Positions 44,512 through 53,572 of a stretch of DNA of 64,000 bases are shown here, piece by piece (position 1 is the stretch's first letter; each line of letters opens with the position of its first letter). The translations under genes were made by a program, and so were the position numbers. The stretch comes from Myxococcales bacterium (GTDB taxonomy: Bacteria; Myxococcota; UBA727; VGSZ01), in NCBI GenBank assembly GCA_023248635.1, contig JAHFED010000007.1:62001-126000 (forward strand), given 5' to 3'. The notes under the pieces are model-generated. The model saw nothing but the letters and a program-made list of their open reading frames with translations. It ran no database searches and was not told the origin of the DNA.

Positions 44512-45172
44512 AATCCGGCTCCTGAGGAGCTGTGGTGGCCGCTGCGTCGCCGGGGGCCGGGGCCGCCGCAGCAGCTGCAGCGGCGGCGGCGGACGCGGCC
44601 TCGTCGGCGGCCCTCTTCGCTGCGGCCTCCGCGGCTTGCTTGGCAGCAGCCTGGGCTTGAACCGCTAGGTTCGCCAAACCTTCGTCGAAATCCTTGCCGA
44701 CGACGGCGTCCATGCTCATGAACAACGACATCATTTTTCCCATGAAGTTGTTGTTGCCCGACATCGACCAGCTCACCCGCGTCGTCGATCCGACCTCGGG
44801 GCTGAGCTCGAAGGTGATGACGGCCTTGTTCGCAAAGGGACGGATGAACTCCAGGTCCTCAGAAACCAACGTCATCGGTGTGACCTTGGTGACGGTCATG
44901 CCGCCTTCGCCGACGTCGTCGTTGCCGCTCCAGCGGTAGCTCTGGCCGACGCCGGGGGCCCCCGCAAAGGTGGTGGTGACGTTGGGATCGAGCTTCTGCC
45001 ACGGCGACCACGACGGAAATTTGGCCAAGTCGCTCACCAGCGGCCACACGATTTCACTGGATGCTGGAATTGAGAGGGATCGCTCGACCTCGTAGGTGGC
45101 GGGTCGCGTCGACACCACGGCGAGAAAGAGCAAGACGACGACGACGACGCCAACAGCGATCTTTTTCAACAC
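44510..45172 (-). CDS. SRPBCC/polyketide-cyclase-like membrane-anchored protein
   Basis: The 220-residue protein has an N-terminal membrane anchor (LKKIAVGVVVVVLLFLAVV). An SRPBCC (START-like) domain from about 28 to 165 follows, with VERSLSIPASSEIVWPLVSD and WSPWQKLDP, then an Ala-rich helical tail of about 50 residues ending in APQEPD. START-like domains bind hydrophobic ligands; function here is unknown. The GTG at 45172 has GGGAG 6 nt upstream and removes a spurious Arg-rich leader. Its stop codon is provided by repeat B. It is divergent from the LysR gene. Confidence 0.75.
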   Translation of the reverse strand: MLKKIAVGVVVVVLLFLAVVSTRPATYEVERSLSIPASSEIVWPLVSDLAKFPSWSPWQKLDPNVTTTFAGAPGVGQSYRWSGNDDVGEGGMTVTKVTPMTLVSEDLEFIRPFANKAVITFELSPEVGSTTRVSWSMSGNNNFMGKMMSLFMSMDAVVGKDFDEGLANLAVQAQAAAKQAAEAAAKRAADEAASAAAAAAAAAAPAPGDAAATTAPQEPD

Positions 45173-45341
45173 GACGGACTCCCAAGAGAGGCGCCGGTCC
45201 TGCCCTGGTTGGCGTCGGTGAGCAATGTCGTCGGGCGTTGCGGCACGGGCTGGAACAATTGGAAGTCGGTGGTGGCATAGAGGGAGCGGACTTCGGCGAC
45301 GGCCCCTCGCCCGCCCGACCCCGGGCCCATGGAGGACAAGC

Positions 45342-46265
45342 ATGATGCCGACGCTCATCGATCTGCGCTGTTTTGTGGCGGCGGCGACGTCGACGTCGTT
45401 TGCGTCGGCGGCGCGAGGGGTGGGCCTTGCCCCGACGTCGTTGTCGGGTCACTTGCGGGCCTTGGAAGACACGCTGGAGTGCGATCTCTTCGTCAAGCGC
45501 GGGCGCAAGAAGATCCTCACACCTGAAGGGGAACGGTTGCTCCCTGCGGCCCGCCGCGTCGTCGACGGCGCCCTGGCGCTCAAAGCCCTCGCCTGGGACG
45601 ACGACGTCAAAGATCCCTTCACGCTGACCATCGGCACCCGCTTCGAGCTCGGGTTGTCGTGGCTGGTGCCGCTCCTGTCGACGCTCGAGCGCGAGCATCC
45701 CGAGCGCACCCTGCACCTTGCCTTCGGCGACACCGCCGACCTGCTCGACCGCACGGCGCGCGGAAACGTCGACGCCACGGTGACCAGCGCTCGTCTGAGC
45801 GGCTCGGCGTCGGGTCAACGTTTGCGCACCACCGCACTGCACCACGAGGCCTACGTCTTCGTCGCCGCCCGCCGTTTGGTTGCCCGTCGACCGTTGCGGG
45901 GTCCCAGCGATGCAGCAGAGCACACGCTCATCGACGCCGCCGGCGACCTGCCCCTCTTTCGCTACCTGCTCGATGGCGTCGCTGGCGGCTCCACCTCCAA
46001 GCCCGCCGAAGCCTGGCCCTTCCGGGAAGTGCTCTCCTATGGCGCGATTTCGGCGATCCGCGCTCGGGTGCTGCAGGGCCGGGGCGTCGCCGTCTTGCCC
46101 CGCTATCTCGTCGCCGAGGATTTGCGTCGCCGTCGCTTGGTGATCCTGTGCCCGCGTCGACGTCCCGTAAGCGACGTGTTTCGTCTGGTGTGGCGCGAGG
46201 GCCACCCGCGCGAGGTCGAGCTGCGGGCGTTGGCGGAACGAATGGCCCGCGAGCCCTTGCGCTGA
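45342..46265 (+). CDS. LysR-family transcriptional regulator
   Basis: The 307-residue protein starts with the winged helix-turn-helix LIDLRCFVAAATSTSFASAA, GLAPTSLSGHLRALEDTLEC and KILTPEGERLLPAARRVV. It is followed by a periplasmic-binding-like effector domain (about 95-295). GGAGG precedes the first of two tandem ATGs. LysR proteins usually control a divergent gene; here the SRPBCC gene, 169 bp away, is the natural candidate target. The effector is unknown. It is followed by a gap of 155 bp before the small lipoprotein gene. Confidence 0.9.
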   Translation: MMPTLIDLRCFVAAATSTSFASAARGVGLAPTSLSGHLRALEDTLECDLFVKRGRKKILTPEGERLLPAARRVVDGALALKALAWDDDVKDPFTLTIGTRFELGLSWLVPLLSTLEREHPERTLHLAFGDTADLLDRTARGNVDATVTSARLSGSASGQRLRTTALHHEAYVFVAARRLVARRPLRGPSDAAEHTLIDAAGDLPLFRYLLDGVAGGSTSKPAEAWPFREVLSYGAISAIRARVLQGRGVAVLPRYLVAEDLRRRRLVILCPRRRPVSDVFRLVWREGHPREVELRALAERMAREPLR

Positions 46266-46420
46266 TTTGCAGAGGTAGCCCCCCAATCACCAGCAATCGG
46301 GTGGTCTTCAAGATTCGGAAAATCCGCACCATCTGCTGCGAATCATGCGGATGGTTCGAGCAATCGATCTGCCCCATGCTCCCTTCATCCCGCCCAGAAC
46401 CGCGGGACAGAGGAGAAGAC

Positions 46421-46984
46421 ATGAGAGCCCCTATCGCTTGTGCCGCCTTGTGGTTGTCTGCTTGTGGCGCCGCCTTCGACGACGCCACGGCCAAGGAGCC
46501 GACAGGGCTGTCGGCCGACCCTGACGAAACCCCCGGGGCCGAAACCGCCGGCGCCCCGGGGCTTGGCAGCGACTCTGCTCCCGCGATGCAGATGCTGTCG
46601 GTGGTCGGGTCGCCGCCAGCCGTTCGTGTGGGCGCCGCCTCGGACGCCGACGCCGCCGACGTGCTCGTGGCGGGGTTCATCGTGGGATGCGGCATTGGCA
46701 TAGCCGGCGCCCCCGTGGCGACCAGCGTCGCCGACGGGGGCTTCGTCGTTGCCCTTCCCGCGGCAGATCTCGAGTTCGGCTTCGCCGTCGCCTTCGTCGA
46801 TGTAGACGGCAACCAAGCATGCGATGCCGGCATCGATCAAATCCTGGTTTGGGGCGGCTACGCCGGGGGAGAGCGCGACGTCGATGGCGGCATCACCCTG
46901 ACGCCCGCAAGCGCAGACGACTTCTTGCCAGTGGCCGCTTGTCAGATGCTGGTCGAGGCCACCCGTGTCCCGCCCGAGCAGTGA
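46421..46984 (+). CDS. Small hypothetical lipoprotein
   Basis: The 187-residue protein has a short signal (RAPIACAALW) and lipobox LSAC ending at about residue 15. A Pro/Gly/Asp-rich linker (about 20-65) follows, then a compact domain with GCGIGIAGAPVATSV and FVDVDGNQACDAGID. The latter resembles a calcium-like Dx[DN]xDG loop preceding a Cys. Conserved Cys occur at 94, 139 and near the end. The function is not recognised. An AGGAG site precedes the ATG. It is on the same strand as, and 85 bp upstream of, the oxidoreductase gene. Confidence 0.62.
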   Translation: MRAPIACAALWLSACGAAFDDATAKEPTGLSADPDETPGAETAGAPGLGSDSAPAMQMLSVVGSPPAVRVGAASDADAADVLVAGFIVGCGIGIAGAPVATSVADGGFVVALPAADLEFGFAVAFVDVDGNQACDAGIDQILVWGGYAGGERDVDGGITLTPASADDFLPVAACQMLVEATRVPPEQ

Positions 46985-47069
46985 CGCTCCGTATTCCGGA
47001 GGCAGGCGTTCCTGAAGGGCAACGCGCGGCGCGTATCGACGGAGGTGCGCGCCGCGCTAACCTGCGCCG

Positions 47070-48650
47070 ATGAAGAAGCAAGCGGACGTCATCGTCGTCG
47101 GCGGCGGACACAACGGCCTGGTCGCTGCTTTGTTGTTGGCCAAGCGCGGTCTGGACGTGGTGGTGCTCGAGGAGCGCGACGTCGTCGGCGGCGCGGTGCG
47201 CACCGAGAAGCCCTTCAAGAAGGTCCCGGACCTGGCGACGTCGACGGGGGCCTATCTCTTGGGCGTGATGCCACCGGAGATCATGCACATCACCGGCGTC
47301 GAGCTGCCGCTCAAGCGCCGCGATCCCCACTACTTCCTGCCCAAGCGCGACCAGGGCTACCTGCTCTTGGGCAGCGACCAGCAAGCGATGAAGGAGCAGT
47401 TCACGGCCTTTTTTTCCGAGGCCGACTGGAAGGCCAACGAGCTGATGCAAGCCGAGCTCTGCCAGCTGCGCGACGACATCGCCCCCACTTGGTTGCAGGA
47501 GCCCCTGAGCATCGAAGAAACCGCCGCCCAATTCGTGCGCGCGCCCCTGCGCCAGGTCTTCATCGATCTCTGCCGCAAGCCCGTGCGCGACCATCTCGAG
47601 CGCTTCCCCTTTCGCAGCGATCTGGTGAAGGCCATGTACGGCGTCACCGACGGTTTTTCGGGGTTGTTTGGTACCTGGGATACGCCCGGCACCGGCATGA
47701 ATTTCCTCGTCCACAACATGTGTCGACTCCCCGGCAGCGACGGCACCTGGATGGTCGTCGAGGGCGGCATGGGCACCATCACCCAACGCTTCGCCCACGC
47801 GGCCATCGCAGCCGGCGCCACCATTCAGACCGGGGCCAAGGTGGAAAAGATCCTCGTCGAAGGCGGCAAAGTCTGCGGCGTGCGCACCGCCCAGCAAGAA
47901 GTCAAAGCCAAGGTCGTCGTCGTCAACGCCGATCCCTTTCGCATGCGCGATCTGGTCGGCGCCGCTGCCTTCCCCGCCGCCTACAATGAGCGCCTCGACA
48001 GCTATCGGCGCGATGGCTCCACGTTCAAGGTGAACCTCGCACTCTCGGGACTGCCCAAGTTTAATTGCCTGAAGGAGGATCGGGGACAATATGGTCCCAC
48101 CATTCACCTTCTCCCCGATGAAGAACACGTGATGCAGTCACTTGTCGACAGCTTCAACGACGTTAAAGCCGGCCGCCTGCCAAAATTTCCCACCATCGAA
48201 TGGTACATTCATACCACCGTCGATCCATCGCTCAAGGATTCACAAGGAAATCACAACTCGGCCCTGTTCGTGCAGTGGGTGCCGCACACGCTCTCGGGCA
48301 CCACCTGGGAGCAGGAGGAGGCCGGCTACGTGCGGCACCTGCTGTCGATCTGTGATCAGTTCGCGCCGGGCACCAGCGACCTCGTCGTCGACACCTTTCC
48401 CCTGCACCCCAGCAAGATCGAGGACTACTTCGGCATCACGCGCGGCCACATTCACCATGTCGACAACTCTTTCGGCTTCTCCGATCGCCTCCCCTACCGC
48501 CAGCCCGTCGACGGCCTCTATTCGGCCTCAGCGGGCACTCATCCCGCGGGCTCCGTCATCGGCTGCGCCGGTCACAACGCGGCGATGCGCGTCCTCAAGG
48601 ATCTCGGCAAGCAGGACGGCTCGAGCCCAGCGACGTCGTCGTCATCCTGA
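47070..48650 (+). CDS. FAD-dependent oxidoreductase (phytoene desaturase/PYROXD2-like)
   Basis: The 526-residue protein starts with the FAD-binding VIVVGGGHNGLVAALLLAKRG and LEERDVVGGAVRTE, and ends with GLYSASAGTHPAGSVIGCAG, the amine-oxidase/desaturase C-terminal FAD motif. The arrangement GVTDGFSGLFGTWDTPGTG followed by VVEGGMGTITQRFA matches PYROXD2-type proteins related to CrtI/CrtO. The substrate is unknown; no carotenoid genes are adjacent. Bases 48010-48260 are less GC-rich. The stop lies 9 bp inside the convergent ABC permease gene. Confidence 0.83.
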   Translation: MKKQADVIVVGGGHNGLVAALLLAKRGLDVVVLEERDVVGGAVRTEKPFKKVPDLATSTGAYLLGVMPPEIMHITGVELPLKRRDPHYFLPKRDQGYLLLGSDQQAMKEQFTAFFSEADWKANELMQAELCQLRDDIAPTWLQEPLSIEETAAQFVRAPLRQVFIDLCRKPVRDHLERFPFRSDLVKAMYGVTDGFSGLFGTWDTPGTGMNFLVHNMCRLPGSDGTWMVVEGGMGTITQRFAHAAIAAGATIQTGAKVEKILVEGGKVCGVRTAQQEVKAKVVVVNADPFRMRDLVGAAAFPAAYNERLDSYRRDGSTFKVNLALSGLPKFNCLKEDRGQYGPTIHLLPDEEHVMQSLVDSFNDVKAGRLPKFPTIEWYIHTTVDPSLKDSQGNHNSALFVQWVPHTLSGTTWEQEEAGYVRHLLSICDQFAPGTSDLVVDTFPLHPSKIEDYFGITRGHIHHVDNSFGFSDRLPYRQPVDGLYSASAGTHPAGSVIGCAGHNAAMRVLKDLGKQDGSSPATSSSS

Positions 48651-49424
48651 GGCCCCGGTGTAGCTGCGCAGCGCCCGTCGCCACACCAGCCGCGACGCAA
48701 TGAAGGCCGCGCAGGCCACGGCGGGGCTGGCCAGCATCCAGGTCGACGTCGACCGCCCCAACAGGGCCTCGGCGGGTACGGTCGTCAAAAAGGCGACGGG
48801 CACCACGAAGGTAAAGACCAAGCGATAGATCGCAGGATAGGCGGCCATGGGAAAGCGGCCGGCGTCGAGCAGCCCGCGCAGCACCTCGGTGGCGTTGTAG
48901 ATCTTGGTGAACCACACCGACGTCGTCGCCACCAGGAACCAGAGCGCATAGAGCAGCACCACGCCGGCGCCGAAGGGAACCACCGCCACCACAGACCAGC
49001 CCCCCGCGCGCTGCGATTCCCACAAGCCCCAGGCACAGACCAGCGCACCAAAGACCACGTCGGGGACGCCCCAAGGCGAAAGCACCCGCAGCGAGACCTG
49101 CAGCTGGCTGTCGAGAGGTTTCAAGAGCAGGAGGTCGAGCGTGCCCTCCTGCACATGGGTCACGATCCGACTCAGGTTCGGCGACAACACCGAGGCCACC
49201 ACGCCGGTGAAGATGGAGAAAACGCCGAGAACGACGGCGCCTTCATGTACGGTCCATCCAGGAAATCCGGCGCCTGCGCGATAAAATAACCACAAGGAAA
49301 ATGCGGAACCAAAGAGATTTCCAAAGCTCGAGAGACAGGCGAAAATAAAATTGCCGCGGTACTCCATCTCGGCAGCCCACGAGGTCCGCCAAAAGAGCCG
49401 CAGGACCTTGGCAATGCGGATCAT
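48642..49424 (-). CDS. ABC-2 type transporter permease (subunit 2)
   Basis: The 260-residue protein has six hydrophobic segments. It carries the ABC-2 pattern HVQEGTLDLLLLKPLDSQLQV near 105 and RFPMAAYPAIYRLVFTFVVP near 210, found in uncharacterised COG3694-type permeases. It works with the adjacent permease and ATPase as an exporter; the substrate is unknown. The start ATG overlaps the upstream permease stop (ATGA), and its stop overlaps the end of the PYROXD2-like gene by 9 bp. The stretch 49255-49380 has more A/T than its surroundings. Confidence 0.82.
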   Translation of the reverse strand: MIRIAKVLRLFWRTSWAAEMEYRGNFIFACLSSFGNLFGSAFSLWLFYRAGAGFPGWTVHEGAVVLGVFSIFTGVVASVLSPNLSRIVTHVQEGTLDLLLLKPLDSQLQVSLRVLSPWGVPDVVFGALVCAWGLWESQRAGGWSVVAVVPFGAGVVLLYALWFLVATTSVWFTKIYNATEVLRGLLDAGRFPMAAYPAIYRLVFTFVVPVAFLTTVPAEALLGRSTSTWMLASPAVACAAFIASRLVWRRALRSYTGASG

Positions 49425-50215
49425 GCGCCCATCGCCGAGAACCGGCGCAACCCGGCCCGCCACAAGAGCCGGTTGGCAACGACAACGGCAACGAACCATC
49501 CGCTCATGATCGCCGCTGCTTGGGCGAGCTCAGCCGTGCTCACGGTGCCCATCAGCACCTTGGCCGGGAACCAGATCAAATAGGGAAAAGGGCTATAAAG
49601 AATAATCTCACGAAACTGAGGCGGAAAAAAATCAAGTGGAGCAATGGCACCGCCGAAGAAAAGGTAGGCTAGAAACGTCACCATCTCAATGGAAGAAGCC
49701 CGCTCTGTCCAGAAACATCCCATCGCGATCGTGTATTGAATAGCGAAACGCAAGCAGAAGGCAGCGCCGCCGAAGAAGAAGAACCAGGCCAGCGTCGACG
49801 GCGCCGGTACGAACCAGGCCGCCGGATAGATCGCAAAGAAGAGCGCGACCAGAAAGATCGAGAAGGGGAGGCGCGCGATGCGCTCGGCGATGTGGCTCAT
49901 CACGTGGCGCCACACGGGATCGATGGGCTGCAAGAGAATGGGCGCCAGCTTGCCTTGCACCACCTGCTCCTCGAAGGCCCAGATGACATAGACGATGGTC
50001 AGCTGCCGCACGACGAAGACGGCCAGGAAGTAGCGCACGACCTCGATCGACGTGAGCGCGAACGACGCCCGCTCGGTGGCCTGAAACCACACGCCCATCA
50101 GGATGAAGGAGAGAGAGTTCGACAGCGCCCAGAGGATGAGCTCGGCGCGGTACTCGGTCATGAAGGCGTAGTTGCTCCGAAACAGGCCGCGCACCCGGAG
50201 CAGAAAAAGGCTCAT
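49421..50215 (-). CDS. ABC-2 type transporter permease (subunit 1)
   Basis: The 264-residue protein has six hydrophobic segments. YVIWAFEEQVVQGKLAPILL is the usual cytoplasmic coupling stretch and FFGGAIAPLDFFPPQFREI a later loop, as in COG4587-type permeases that pair with COG4586 ATPases. It overlaps the ATPase stop by 4 bp and the second permease by 4 bp. Base composition is locally lower in GC at 49560-49740. Substrate unknown; such exporters often carry polysaccharide, antibiotic or lipid cargo. Confidence 0.83.
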   Translation of the reverse strand: MSLFLLRVRGLFRSNYAFMTEYRAELILWALSNSLSFILMGVWFQATERASFALTSIEVVRYFLAVFVVRQLTIVYVIWAFEEQVVQGKLAPILLQPIDPVWRHVMSHIAERIARLPFSIFLVALFFAIYPAAWFVPAPSTLAWFFFFGGAAFCLRFAIQYTIAMGCFWTERASSIEMVTFLAYLFFGGAIAPLDFFPPQFREIILYSPFPYLIWFPAKVLMGTVSTAELAQAAAIMSGWFVAVVVANRLLWRAGLRRFSAMGA

Positions 50216-51255
50216 GCCGGCTCCGACGACGACGACCTTGGGTTCTTGGCTGCCCGCTCCGCTCCGTGGTCTCCGCGGATCGCGCGCCCGATAAGCTCTT
50301 CGATGGGTGGGTCTTGGACGCTGAGATCTTTGGGGTCGAGCCGCGCCAGGATGCGAGTCAAGGTCTCTCGGAGCACCGCGGGCTCGACGACGAAATGGGC
50401 CACCCGCCCCTCGGTCTTTGTGTGATGCACGCCTTGGCCCGCCACGACCAAGGCAACGTCGACGTCGGTGACCGGCCTGTCGAGCTTGATCTGGATCTCC
50501 TTTTTGGGTTGGAAGCGTGCGGTGAGATCGCTGAGGTCGCCGTCGAAGACCAACTGGCCCTCGTGGATGACCAACACGCGGCTGCACAGGGCAGTGATGT
50601 CGGCCATGTAGTGGGAGGTCAGCAGGATCGTCGCCCCGGTCGCCTCGTTGTAGCGCTTGAGGAATTCGCGAACCGCTACCTGGGCATTGACGTCGAGACC
50701 CAAGGTCGGTTCGTCGAGAAAGAGCACCTTGGGCCGGTGCAGCAGCGACGCCAGCAGCTCGCACTTCATGCGCTCGCCAAGGCTCAGCTTGCGCACGGGC
50801 TGGTCGAGCAGAGCACTCACCTCGAGCATGCCGCTGAGCTCGTCCACCCGGCGGCGCATTTCGACGTCGTCGATGCCATAGATGGCGGCGTTCAGCTGGA
50901 AAGTGTCCTTGGCCGGCAGGTCCCAGAGCAGCTGCTGCTTGTTGCCCATGACCAGCGCGATCTGGGCGAGGAAGGCTGGCTTTTTGTCAAAGGGCGTGAA
51001 GCCACAGACGACGGCCTCGCCTCCGGTGGGCAACAACAGGCCCGAGAGCATCTTCAACGTCGTCGTCTTGCCGGCGCCATTTTGTCCGAGGAAGCCCACG
51101 CGTTCGCCGGATTCGATGTCGAAGGAGACGTCTTTGACTGCATCGGTGTGTTTGTACTGACGATCGAAAAAGTGCCGAAGACTGCCGCCGACGCCGTCTT
51201 TGCGCACCGGCACCTTGAACGAGCGCGAGAGCTTGCCGGCCTGGATGATGGGCAT
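50212..51255 (-). CDS. ABC transporter ATPase (COG4586-like)
   Basis: The 347-residue ATPase has Walker A GQNGAGKT near 57, signature LSLGERMKCELLASLLHRP (LSLGE, as in this subfamily), Walker B VLFLDEPTLGLDV and switch His in LLTSHYM. A C-terminal region of about 110 residues follows the NBD, as in exporters of the DrrA/NodI type. It energises the two permeases that follow with 4-bp overlaps. The start ATG is 78 bp from the divergent WecA-like gene. Confidence 0.88.
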   Translation of the reverse strand: MPIIQAGKLSRSFKVPVRKDGVGGSLRHFFDRQYKHTDAVKDVSFDIESGERVGFLGQNGAGKTTTLKMLSGLLLPTGGEAVVCGFTPFDKKPAFLAQIALVMGNKQQLLWDLPAKDTFQLNAAIYGIDDVEMRRRVDELSGMLEVSALLDQPVRKLSLGERMKCELLASLLHRPKVLFLDEPTLGLDVNAQVAVREFLKRYNEATGATILLTSHYMADITALCSRVLVIHEGQLVFDGDLSDLTARFQPKKEIQIKLDRPVTDVDVALVVAGQGVHHTKTEGRVAHFVVEPAVLRETLTRILARLDPKDLSVQDPPIEELIGRAIRGDHGAERAAKNPRSSSSEPA

Positions 51256-51332
51256 GACGACAACGCCTCTTAGCAGGCGGCCGAAAAAGCCGCTTCGCGC
51301 GCTCAGGAACCGGCAGAGGAGAGACCTGCAGA

Positions 51333-52388
51333 ATGCCCGAACAGGCTATAGCTCGGCGCGTGAACGGCCTGAGCGTACTGCTGCCCGGCGGATTGGCGAC
51401 GTTGCTGGCGCTCTATCTCGCGCCGATCTTGATCACTGCCGCCAACCGCTACGGCATCGTCGACAAGCCCAAGCCTCCCCTCAAGGCCCAGGCGGCACCC
51501 GTCGCCTACCTCGGTGGGCTCGTGGTGTTCGCGGCCTTCTTGTTGTCGCTGGCCATCACCTTCCCTTTCGATCAACGGGTGTTGGCCATCCTGCTGTGCG
51601 CCTCCCTCGTCGTCGCCGTCGGCCTGGTCGATGACCTCGGCACCCTGATCCCGCGGGACAAGCTGATCGGACAACTGGTGGCCGCGCTCGTGCTCGTGAA
51701 GGGCGGAGTGAAGGTCGACATCGCCGCCGTGCCCTTCCCGCTCGACGAGGCCCTGAGCATGCTCTGGATGGTCACCTGCATGAACGCCTTCAACATCGTC
51801 GATGTCAGCGATGGGTTGGCGACCACCGCCGCTTTGGTCGGCAGCCTGGGGGCAGCGGCCATCGCGGTCTTCAACGACGAGCCCATGATCGCAGCGATGT
51901 CGGCGTCGTTGTTCGGGGCCAGCCTTGGTTTTCTGCGGGTCAACCGGCAGCCCGCGCGCATGTACCTCGGCGACACGGGATCCATGTTTCTCGGCGCCAT
52001 GCTCGGAGCCCTGGCCATGATCGGCAACTACAGCAGCGCCAACGTCGTCAGCGCCTGGTTTGTGCCCCTGTGTTTGCTGGCGATTCCGCTCTTCGATCTC
52101 GCGCTGGTGATCGTCGCGCGCATCAGGACCGGCCGCCCCGTCTATCACGGCTCTCCCGATCACTTTGCGGTGCGCCTGCGGCACCATGGCAAGCCAGCCC
52201 GCTTCGCCGCCCGCAGCGCCGGTGTCGTCGGCGCCGTCGTCGTCGCCGCCGGGCTCTTCTCCATGCCCCTCGACGACGTCGATGCCGCCGCGGTCTTTGG
52301 CATCACCGCCGCGGTGTTGGTCGGCACTTTGCTCTTCGTGCTGCTGCGCCTGCCGCCGAATCCGCCCGTCGCCGGACCCGGAGCTTGA
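51333..52388 (+). CDS. MraY/WecA-family polyprenyl-phosphate sugar-1-phosphate transferase
   Basis: The 351-residue membrane protein has about ten hydrophobic segments and the family motifs VGLVDDLGTLIPR near 95, NAFNIVDVSDGLAT near 150, ARMYLGDTGSMFLG near 212 and HGSPDHFAVRLRHHG near 275. The HIP-type motif is here HGSPDH. It transfers a sugar phosphate (often GlcNAc-1-P) to undecaprenyl phosphate, the first step of O-antigen or exopolysaccharide synthesis. The glycosyltransferase gene downstream starts within its stop (TTGA), indicating coupled translation. Confidence 0.88.
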   Translation: MPEQAIARRVNGLSVLLPGGLATLLALYLAPILITAANRYGIVDKPKPPLKAQAAPVAYLGGLVVFAAFLLSLAITFPFDQRVLAILLCASLVVAVGLVDDLGTLIPRDKLIGQLVAALVLVKGGVKVDIAAVPFPLDEALSMLWMVTCMNAFNIVDVSDGLATTAALVGSLGAAAIAVFNDEPMIAAMSASLFGASLGFLRVNRQPARMYLGDTGSMFLGAMLGALAMIGNYSSANVVSAWFVPLCLLAIPLFDLALVIVARIRTGRPVYHGSPDHFAVRLRHHGKPARFAARSAGVVGAVVVAAGLFSMPLDDVDAAAVFGITAAVLVGTLLFVLLRLPPNPPVAGPGA

Positions 52389-53572
52389 GCGGCGTCGTTC
52401 ACATCATCACCTCGCTCGAGCGCGGCGGGGCCCAACGCAACACCCTCGAAACCGTCGCCCGGCTGCACCATCCAGCGCGCCCCCAGCTCCTGGTGACCGG
52501 AGCGCTGCCTGACGATCCCTCGGTCGGCCTCGACGACGAAGCCGCCTCGCGTCTGGGGAGTCGCCTGCTGCGGGTGCCGGCACTGCAGAACCCTTTGGGA
52601 TGGCACGACGTCGGCGCGCTGCTCGATCTCGGGCGGCTCTTGGCCCGCGAGGTCGCGCGGCTGCGGCCCCCCGTGGTCGTCCACACCCACTCCTCCAAAG
52701 CCGGGGTGCTCGGACGCTTGGCAGCCCAGACCGTCAACGGCGTCGTCGTCGTTCACACGGTGCATGGCTTCGGACTGCAGGCATTGGGCGCCCGACGAGC
52801 CTGGTTGCTCGAAGCCGCTGAACGCAGCGTGTCCCCGCTGGCCGCGCGTTATGTCTTCGTCAGCAGCGCCGACCGCCGCCGGGCCGCTGAGCTTGGCATC
52901 GATGAGCGCAAGACGCGGCTGATTCGCTCCGGCATCGACCTCGATCGCTTCACGGCGTTGCCCGACCGCGCCACGGCGCGAAAGCAGCTCGACGTCGACG
53001 CTGATGCTCTGGTGGTGCTGACCCTGGCCAACTGCAAGCCGCAGAAGGACCCGCTCTTTCACATCGAGATCTTTCGCGCTCTGGTCGATCGCTGTCCCCG
53101 CGCCCGCGGCATCTTCGTCGGCGACGGACCGCTGCGTCCCCAGGTCGAGGCGCGCATCGCGGCCCTCGGTCTGCAAGCACACGTGCTGTTGCAGGGCAAC
53201 GTCGTCGACGTGCGGCCCTTCCTGGCAGCCGCCGACGTCTTCTTGCTGGCTTCGGCCTGGGAAGGTTTGCCGCGCAGCGTCCTGGAGGCCACCGCGGCCG
53301 GACTCCCCTGCGTCGTCAAGGACACGGGCTGGGCCGACGACACCGCCTTCGCCCACTCGATCCGAGCTCTCCCCATCGACGCGTCCGCCGCCGCCTTCGC
53401 CGACGCCCTGATCCTCAAGCACCGCGCAGCGCCCAAGAGGCTGCCCCGGGAGTTCACCCAGGAGGGCATGCTCGCGGCCCTCAAGGACCTCTACGACGAG
53501 CTGTGCGGTCCGGTGTTCGATGACGACGAACGCCTCAAGATGCTTCGCCGTCGTCGTCGTCTGCGCCGCTGA
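52385..53572 (+). CDS. Family 4 glycosyltransferase
   Basis: The 395-residue protein shows GT-B architecture: an N-terminal GGAQRNTLE near 15, HTHSSKAGVLGRLAA near 100, and a C-terminal VGDGPLRPQVEARIAALGL followed by DVFLLASAWEGLPRSVLEA, the GT4 EX7E-type region. The start is an unusual TTG overlapping the upstream stop by 4 bp; no in-frame ATG is nearby. It probably adds a sugar to the lipid carrier made by the WecA-like enzyme. Its last 38 bp are antisense to the 3' end of pilR. Confidence 0.85.
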   Translation: MSGVVHIITSLERGGAQRNTLETVARLHHPARPQLLVTGALPDDPSVGLDDEAASRLGSRLLRVPALQNPLGWHDVGALLDLGRLLAREVARLRPPVVVHTHSSKAGVLGRLAAQTVNGVVVVHTVHGFGLQALGARRAWLLEAAERSVSPLAARYVFVSSADRRRAAELGIDERKTRLIRSGIDLDRFTALPDRATARKQLDVDADALVVLTLANCKPQKDPLFHIEIFRALVDRCPRARGIFVGDGPLRPQVEARIAALGLQAHVLLQGNVVDVRPFLAAADVFLLASAWEGLPRSVLEATAAGLPCVVKDTGWADDTAFAHSIRALPIDASAAAFADALILKHRAAPKRLPREFTQEGMLAALKDLYDELCGPVFDDDERLKMLRRRRRLRR